Assembly (NCBI GenBank): GCA_037975125.1
Contig: CM075853.1
Location: 29,068,295 to 29,132,294 of the forward strand
DNA: 64,000 bases
Direction: 5' to 3'
From: Latrodectus hesperus
Lineage: Eukaryota; Arthropoda; Arachnida; Araneae; Theridiidae
A model generated the notes under the pieces. The model saw only the letters and a program-made list of their open reading frames with translations. It did no database searches and was not told the DNA's origin. Of this stretch, positions 53,821-64,000 are shown piece after piece. Numbering within the stretch: position 1 is the stretch's first letter; every line of letters begins with the position of its first letter. The translations under genes were made by a program, and so were the position numbers.

Positions 53821-54761
53821 ACAACACAACATATATAATTGATAAAGTTTTCCATTTTAAATTGCTAACATTGCTTCTATACATTTCGTGAATCTTTTCT
53901 TATTCTGTCAATATCTGGTACTCGTTATTTTACTACGCCACAAATTAATAAGAAAAATTTTTAGATTTGGAACCTTAACTTTTTATTTTGCTTTTGACTT
54001 TAAGCTTTTCTTAATAATCATTTTTTGCTTTGTTTCTTATTCTCACTAGATTAAAATATATATTTGGTTAAAGGGACCTATGATATATTACTTTGAGTTT
54101 CAAACGTTTAGAGTGCATTTTGCGAATGTTTGTTATTGATTGCATTAGATTTACTGTTATTTTGGATGGGCTATGAAATGTTTAAATTGAAGCTTAAAAC
54201 TCTTCTTTGACTCTAAACTAATAAATAGAGTAATTTGGAAAGGAAAAGGCTCTTAAAGGTGCTCCAAGCGTTGCTTCCTAGACATTCTTGATGCTGTCAT
54301 TAATTATTCCATTTTTTAAACTTCTAAGTGTAAATCATCATAAGATTTACGACTAGGATTGTTTTCCAAGGAAGAACATGGTATAATTTTTATATTCCAA
54401 TCAGGGTTTGATTATGGTTACACACAAAGTTTCAGCATGTGATTTCCATGTCTAAGAATACTGCACACAAACCTCTTTAAATATATACTAAAAGAGTACA
54501 TACTAACTTACAATCAATTAGCATTGTAATCCTCTCACTAAGAAAATTATATTAATTTTTCAATCGTATGTCTATAAATTTTCTGAATTTAATCTCAATT
54601 TCCTACTCTTACAAATAAGATAACATTTTGTTTAAGAGTAAAAAATCCTTTAAATTTTGTTATCATAAGAATATCTTCATTAAAATGGACTGTTAAATTT
54701 TTACACTGAGGTAACTCATGGCTAGAATAGCAAATTAATTTCATGAAAAATTTCTCGTTTA

Positions 54762-54790
54762 TTTACAAGCAAGTAAAACTTGCTTGTAAA
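54762..54790. repeat. Perfect 13-bp inverted repeat
   Basis: TTTACAAGCAAGT (54762-54774) pairs with 54778-54790 across AAA. Confidence 0.75.
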
Positions 54791-55852
54791 ATAAGAGATA
54801 TAAAAAAATTATAACAAAATAAAGTGATTGCATTTATAATATTAATACATCAAAAAAGCTTTAAATATATAAATTTTTAAAGAAAATCTCTATCTAGGGA
54901 ATTTATTTTGTCATTTACAATGTTGCAAAATATAAGTTGAATGTGGAAAATATCGCGAAGAGTTATTTGGAAAATATTCCTAATTTCTGTGAATTTAAAA
55001 GATTTAAAATACAAGATTTTTCTAAAGGATGAATAATTAAATTAAAATTATTTCTTCATAATTCAAACATAATTAGAGATATAAGATTCAAATTTGAAAA
55101 CGACAAATAAAAAATATTGAAAAAATTTAGTTTATAAAATATTATTCCATTTATTATTATGCTGTCAAAGCTAAAATTCATATAATAAAAGATAATATAA
55201 GTAAAAAGCTCGAATAAAAATTTATCATCAATGCAACACATATTATTAATTCTTATAAAAATAAATGTTAAAAAAAGTCAATAGGACTATTCATTTATCA
55301 TGGGAATATAAATACACGTAATAAGTGTGTTACATATTTTTCTGAGAGTTTGTACAGTAATTGATCGATACTTTTAATAATTTATAGTTTTTTGTGAGGA
55401 ATTATGATATTTATTTTTTCTGGCTTTATTTGAAGTCAAAAGAACAAATAAAGCACGAAGTAAAACTGTTTCCTATTTGTTTTTTTTTTTGTTCAACTTA
55501 TATCATTGTAATCCTTAGAGGATTTATTTTTATGACTAATTAAAATTATTTAAATGATTTTTACAGTATATAAATAATAAAAGTTTGAGAAATATGTTAT
55601 TTGTGTATAAATTGTAAAAAATTTTAAAATATTTTTGAAAATTATACATCTGGATATCATGCAAAGTAAATGACTTGAAAAAAGTGAAGAAGAGAAGTTT
55701 TACAAATAACTACTCACAAAATGATTAAATTGTGATGCTCAGAATATGTTTTCTAACTTAGCAATGATTCATGTTTATCATACACTTATAAAGTCTGTAA
55801 CAGTTTGTTATTTTGTTTCTCTGCATCACATTTTGCATTCGAGGGTTACTTT

Positions 55853-55890
55853 ACTGAGGAGTTACATGTGTGTTTATGTAACTCTTCAGT
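55853..55890. repeat. 15-bp inverted repeat with eight-base loop
   Basis: ACTGAGGAGTTACAT (55853-55867) pairs with 55876-55890 with one mismatch. The arms have an unusually balanced composition for this window. Confidence 0.7.
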
Positions 55891-57214
55891 GATAGTGACT
55901 AAATTAATGTTGATATGCTTTCCAAAAGTGCAAACTGCCATGCTATAAATTAACAAAATATTATATATATGCCTCTTAGCTGTTCTTTGATAGATTATTC
56001 ACTGAAAAATTACTGGAAGTCATTATTTGGCTGTAATTTAATTACAGTGACGCATATATTTGAAATTAATGGAACTTGTAGAATCAAATGGTCTAAGAGT
56101 TAGTTCCGTAATATGATGTCACTATGGGAGAAGAATTATATTTCTTCATCAATCTCTTCATCTCATATGTTTAAACAAGACAATTTGATGTCTTCAGATC
56201 TCTCATTGTACCTTCAACAATTTGGGACATTTACTTGGTGACAGTTTGGTACATTACTTGTTTTCCATATACTGATACGTCTAAATAAGATGTTTTTGAC
56301 ATTGAAATACAGTGAGAAAAAATTTACAAGTTGTATTTTAGAAACGAGTCCAACACAAACAATAATTATGTATTTATCATCATTATATTTACGAAAATAA
56401 AACTTTTATACAAAATTCATTGTGCAACGTTATTGGAAGAATGACAGTCGTTTTAGTCAGAGTCATTATTGGAGTTCTTGGGTTATTCTCCCTACACCAA
56501 GTTATACTAGATCTTTCTGAAAGATATTTCAGGAACAATATTTATGGAATAAAATGTCAGTACATCTATCATTTAGAATTTACAAGTCTTCAGTGTCTCA
56601 TGTTCTTTCATAACATACACCCTCAAGGACTTTTTGCACATTGAATGACCATGTATGAGAGTGCATAAGTTAGAGACTTTCAAACCACTAGTCTCATGAC
56701 GGAAATTAAACTTAAATTTAACAACTGATTGAGACAACTTGGAATAGCATTTCTCTAAACTACATTGATAATATGTTTGATTAGATTTCATAAGGATTAT
56801 TGGCTTTCATCTGCCATCTCCAATGCACTAATTTTGAAATTTGGCATTATTTTTGTCATCTCTTTATGATGAATTTTTCAATTTTTTAAGCAGTAATATT
56901 ATTAAGGAGAAAAATTTAATTTATTTATGCCCATTCATAGTGCTACAATTTTCATAGAACAGTTATGATTTTGAAATTAATGGAATTCTATACCGAAATT
57001 TTTATTAACACAATAAAAAATAAATCATAATGTATATTTTTTAAGCTGAGAAAAAAGAATAGAATACATGAATCATTAATTCTAGATATGAATTTTAATA
57101 GATTTTATTTATATTCCTTTCTCTTTAACTTCCACCGTAAAAATTATTGAATTGATGTGCCTGAAATCTTAATCTTTAAGTGAAATATATACTTTATGTA
57201 AAATATATACTTAG

Positions 57215-58787
<1,573 letters not shown>

Positions 58788-59083
58788 GATACATACTCAA
58801 TATACGTGCTCTTTAAATCTGTGGAATCGAAAGTCATGTGGTCTTTCGTTGAGTAGTTACCGTGGGTGTAATGGGTTAGAGAAAATTTCCTCCCCCTCCA
58901 GATCAATCATCAAAATTGAGGGAGTGAATCTTCTGGTGGTGCCATCTATCGGAAAATTTAAAAAAAAGGCGTAATTTCCCCTTTGCGGCGCTCTGGTTAA
59001 ACGAAAGACGCATCCTTCAGACTTAAATTCTCATAGCCAACAGTATAGCGAGCTTGTCAAAGTGTCATATATAACAACAACAT
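58788..59083 (+). mobile_element. SINE family D, 5'-truncated
   Basis: It starts inside the family D body (CAATATACGTGCTCTTTAAA) and proceeds through GGTGCCATCTATCGG and AAACGAAAGACGC to a family D 3' end with an ATAACAACAAC tail. The tRNA-like head is absent, as expected of incomplete reverse transcription. The element is moderately diverged. Confidence 0.85.
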
Positions 59084-62000
59084 ATATTCTCAATCTTGAC
59101 AAAACAGTCCTATATGAGGATTCATCATATGAGTATTATTCTATCCATAAAAACAAACTGAAACATGATGTCTGGATGGATAGTATTAAAAGAATTTCAT
59201 AGCTTTACTCTAAACATTATTTCTGACCTATTATCTTTAGATTACCATTTCTTGTGAGAAACTTCATGTGTCTAACAAAACAGGCTTTCAAACGTTAAGG
59301 TTCTTCTAAATAATACATTGAACTTTGATAGAATTGTGTTGATAAAAATTTGACTGGAGCTTGCTGGGAAAATTTTCCTATAAGTTTAAGAATTTCACTG
59401 TTGTTTTGTGGAGAATTGAGTTGTTCTCCTTATGGAAAGCTAATGAATCCGTTAAAATTCATCTTATTGAGAAATAATTTTTCAATAATTTTATTTTAAT
59501 TATAGTAGATTTTTTTATTATAGTATAATTTTAGGATTGCTCATTGTTAGAATATGGAATATAATTTATACTTTTCACACATAAAAATATTGGAATTGAA
59601 ATGCATTGCACCCTTTACAAAATTTCACATTTTATTTATTTTTCAGAAGTAACAATGCTTTTTATTAGAGTTTTAACCGTCCTTTATTCGAAGAATAAAA
59701 AGTGTCAAATTTCAAGCTATAAATTGTAGTAATTTTGAGAAATCACAACAAAGCTCAAAAAATGTTTTTCTTCTTGCTTTTTATAACATATGATTAATTA
59801 AAATGCAAAATATCCGTCACTGATAGGTTTAAGTAATGAATTTTCATTCCAAGTTTCTAGCTTGAAATGTTTTAGATTTGCATAGCATTGACAATTTTGT
59901 ACTCTATATCGCCTCTCTTGTTCATCTAGCAAAGTTCCTCTGAATGCATATTTAATACATTCTTGTATTATGGATATAATAGATGAAGTTTGGCACATAT
60001 TGAGTAGGTATGCCAATTTCATTCAAATTCCCACTAACTGCATAAAGCCAAGACTTCGTTTCTATTTTAATAAACTCTTTCAATTTTCATTGAAGGATAG
60101 TAACATTTTATAAATTTAGTAATCCTTCAAATTGCTAAAAAGTATGCACGCCGACTCTTTTTTGACTCCATGAATTTTGTAGTTTGAACTCACATTTTCC
60201 CATCTTTCTTAAGCATCTTACATATTTGCAAGGTTTAGAAACATTTCATAAACGTATTTATTCTTAAGAGTTACAATAGATGAAGTTTGACATTATTTGA
60301 TGAAGATTACATTAGATGATAGATATTTCAAATTTCCTGGGAATTTCTTATGGATTTACGAATTGTAGATCCTTTAACTTTTTTAGAGCTCTTTTACAGT
60401 CTTACTGAAAAGATGAGCAAGTATTTTCAAAAGTAATTGATCTTTTGAAACAACAAACAGATAGTGACTTAAAGTTTGTTAAAATCTGTCATGTTAGGTT
60501 ATTACAACATACCTCCATTTAAGCATTTGTCACCTAATTTGGAAGATTTTAACAGCTTCTCCATAGTTTTTAGATGTCTTAAGATGACAAATATAATTCT
60601 ATATCCCAAGAGATATTGTTATCTGTTTCTCAACAGTGCATAATGCAAGCTTTTCACTTTCCATTTGGGAAGGGCGGGATTGCTCGTAACGTTTAATAAA
60701 CAATGCTATCATTCACGATGATTCACATGTTTGCTCAATTTCGTTAAAATCCATCAAAATTGAGTAATTCTCAAAGCATGCAACTTTTTATCCATTTTTT
60801 AGAAACTTTTTATGTGTCCAATTATTGCTATCAATGAGTAAGGATAAGATATGTTTAATTTCTGTGGAATTCGTATCGAAATGTATCATTATAAACCTTT
60901 TGTGGAATCAGAAGCAAACATTTTATTTCTCTATTTTACTAAGTTTTGATGGTAAGGAATTTATGATAAATTAATTCTCAGAAATAAAAAGAATATCTGG
61001 ATTAAATTTTATATGATTTTGTTCAGTGGTTTTCATATCCTCTCCTTTCACCCGATGAAAAATTATTTAGGAATGATCAAGAGGCCTTATGCAAAGCTAG
61101 TTTATTGAGATGATAAAGAACGTATTTATCAAAGTTCAATAAGTTCAATCGGAATTGTGTAACAGTGAACATTTCTTTTTTATCAAACTGTATATCACGC
61201 CTCTTTTAACATATCCCTTATTCATTCATATGTAAGAGACAGGGTATTTTTTCACTAATTTTGTTAGTAAGTTTATATGGCAAGGAACACAAGTTTTAAA
61301 TTTCATAAGAATTTGTCAACCCTTGTGGTAATGAGGTTTAAAACTGTTGAATAAACAATCATTCCAATCTCATATTCACTTCTTTTTCATACAATTTGCT
61401 CAAAATTATAAAATAATTTTACAATTAACATCTATTTAGAAATTTTTTAAGTAACTCCTGTTATTTTACTCATATTTTTTGAAAGCCATTGATGTAATGA
61501 AAATCTATGTGATGAAAAAAATCTTTATAAGATTTTAATATCGTTAATTCTTTAAATATTATTTTACAATATTAATTCTAAAATATATTTGTAGAATTTA
61601 AGGAATTATGCAAAAATTTTAAAGGAGTTACGAATTTCTTATATTTAAAAAATCAAATTATCAGAAAAAACAAATTGTTATTAAAATCATAAATGATAAC
61701 ATCAATAAATGTTGGCTAAAAAAATTAAGTTTTATTTAGTTACTAAAAGTTACTTACTTATTAGATTTATATTTATTCTATAAGTAACTAGAAATGTAAT
61801 TATTAGAAATTTTTAATTTGTTTAGTTACAAGAAATTTACTTTAGGAAATTATTCAAATCATTCTAGGAAATACATAAGTTTGATCAAAATAAACCAGAT
61901 TTAATAATTCTCTTCAAGTAGGATATTAATCACAATTATTTTGTTTAAAATAGTATAACTCAGCTCACAAAATCTGGAACATGTTACTAAGTAATTATTA

Positions 62001-64000
62001 TAATAAGATTTTAAGTGCAACATAATATGATAATTCGTTAAGATAAAAACTCAGATTATCATATTTCATTTCTTTAGTTTGTACCACACATTTCAGGACT
62101 TCAGTTATTTTTATTTAAGGGAAATAAATTGCTCACAACGAGAAGTGAATATTTTTGAAGATAAAAATTAATGAAAGGGAGTCTCAGAAAATTCATTTCA
62201 TTAATTTATTTTGCTTTCCGATTAATATTTCAATAAGTCGTTAAATATTTAACTAACATTATATATATTGAGTTTTATGGAAAGTAATCATTTTATATTC
62301 AGTATTTTTTGGAAAAGACAAATAGGAAAAATTAATAATGAAGGTTTTCCAATGCTTTAAATCTTTTTTAAAAGTTAAATTAGTAATTAATTATTTTGAT
62401 GTTATTAGAAGGTTTTATGAGAGGTATATAAACATTGCAGAAAATTCAAAGTGTTTTAATAATGTGAAGACTTATAAAATGCTAAATTTGGAAATAAGCT
62501 ATTAAACTATAAAAATTTGATAATTTGATAATATAATTTGTTTTTTAAATAGTTTAAAAAATATAAAATGCATGTAATATGGTAATATAAAAATATTATG
62601 GAAATTGTCTTCGGCATGTTATTAACAGTTTCTGAAAATATGAGAAACACTGTAATAATTAATGCTTTTACTTTATGCGTTTCAAATTCATTGTTACCAT
62701 TTCAACACAATATGTTTTTTATAATATTCACATTATTGTGAATGCTTTTTTAAATATTCATCTGCGTTTTATCTCTTAAACATTTTTAAACTGTCTATGT
62801 GATATTATGAAAAATTCCAAAAAGAACAAAAATTGCTTCCACTGTCTAAAATTTTATTGAAGGTCAATAAAATAAATACAAACATTTTATGATACAGAAA
62901 CAAAAACTGTATTTTACAGATTTTATTGTGAAAATGAACAAAATATTCATATCTTTTTAATAAAGGAAATACTGTCATGGGCAAAATTATAATGGTGTCA
63001 ATCAAAAAGTGTTTTTAGTTTAATAGAAGTGTCAATGTCACAAAAGTTCCTTAATATTTAATTCCTTTTAGTTTAAGAATTATCAGAAATCTAATTTTTT
63101 CTATTGTAGAAAAATATTTCATTTAATTTGTACACATCATTACAATTTACAATATTTAAGCTTTAATGCAATTTTTGTAAAATTCTATAATTATATATAT
63201 GAGCAATCAAGAATCAATATTAGACAGTGGCGTGTATTGATCACGGAACACAAATATACACATAGAAATGATTAAATTGACTGATTGCTAATGACACATT
63301 ACTGAATTAAAATTTAAAAAATTTAAATTTACTCACAAAACGTGTTTTCGAAACTGATGCAACTTAATAAAGTAATTAGATGGTTCTAAGTACAATTTAT
63401 AGTTAAAGTATTTATAATTAACAAATTTCCTTATTTTAATTGAAGTATTTTTATGAGATTCTATAAGCTAATTAAATAATTTATTTGGGAAAAAGATAAG
63501 TTTGAAACTAGAATAATAATATAATTCTAATCATTAATATATTACTTAAACTCATATTAAATTGAATCATTCATTAATAATCACAGATCAAAAGATAAAT
63601 AAGTATTTATTAGTTTATTAAGATTTAGTGTGAAATATGGAGAACAGGTAAATAACAAAAGTAAAATATTTGTCATAATGTTCTTTAATGTGTCATTGGC
63701 AGTTACATTAATAGCTTAGCATTAAAAGGCAACTTAGCTACACTATGCATTAGCTGTGTGACGTACAGTGATAAAGTTCAATGCATTGGAATACGAATTC
63801 AGAATTAAATTGTAATATTTTTATTAATCATAAATAAAATAAGTTATTAATTAAAATACTTTGAGTTTTTATTATTTCTTAATGATTTAATGAAGTTTAA
63901 ATTTACAAAACTTATTTAATGGTTTACTTTTATAAGAATACTTTAAATTACTAAAATATTTACTTTTATAAATTCTTAAATTAAAATGTTAATTTTTTGA
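59084..64000. other. AT-rich DNA with a moderately complex first half, no gene recognised
   Basis: From about 59100 to 61400 the composition is slightly more balanced and short blocks recur. AATAGATGAAGTTTGRCA occurs near 59978 and 60277. This suggests one or more decayed repeats, but no domain was recognised in the minus frame 59798-60022. From 61450 to the end the sequence is plain AT-rich background with no ORF of interest. Confidence 0.45.

Noticed and set aside
56420..56791. Overlapping opposite-strand ORFs of 72-74 codons
   Set aside because: Neither has a recognisable domain or flanking exon signals. Overlap on opposite strands makes at least one spurious, and nothing favours the other.

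Overview
This window looks like an intergenic or intronic stretch of a large, very AT-rich animal genome. I find no intact protein-coding gene, no splice-supported gene model, no functional tRNA or rRNA gene and no CRISPR array. The long open reading frames fall inside simple repeats or SINEs, or are chance AT-rich ORFs. The Tc1-like transposase, the tRNA-headed SINEs with AAC-rich 3' ends and the long TA arrays suggest an arthropod, most likely an arachnid such as an orb-weaving spider. That assignment is inference and cannot be tested from this window alone.

The content is mobile and simple-sequence DNA on an AT-rich background. (1) DNA transposons: a piggyBac-like deletion derivative at 2493-3074, with TTAA duplications, CCCTTTG ends and an N-terminal transposase remnant; and a nearly full-length but dead Tc1-like DD34E element at 44589-45981, with TA duplications and about 25-bp terminal inverted repeats. 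(2) SINEs: at least five families, labelled A to E here. A copies lie at 6873, 22432 and 37405. B copies lie at 13285, 15251, 34932 and 40514. C copies lie at 13585 and 20756. D copies lie at 29131, 31076, 53446 and 58788. E copies lie at 21414 and 36917. Many have clear target-site duplications. Family A holds a nested insertion of a sixth type. One E copy ends in the 3' tail of family D. (3) Simple repeats: eleven TA-dominated arrays, a GA array at 5674-5791 and a GA-rich minisatellite at 46659-47212 with local 120-bp higher-order periodicity.

Three patches stand out as not obviously repetitive. They are a CpG-rich patch near 7815-7880, a patch with three ACGTCA (CRE-like) sites at 33585-33955, and a protein-like open stretch on the minus strand at 18467-18634 next to the longest microsatellite. 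Several small inverted repeats, the best at 16451-16533 and 32452-32510, may be miniature transposons or hairpin RNA precursors. There is no operon-like or pathway-like organisation here. The elements relate to each other through insertion history: nesting, shared tails and repeated use of target sites.
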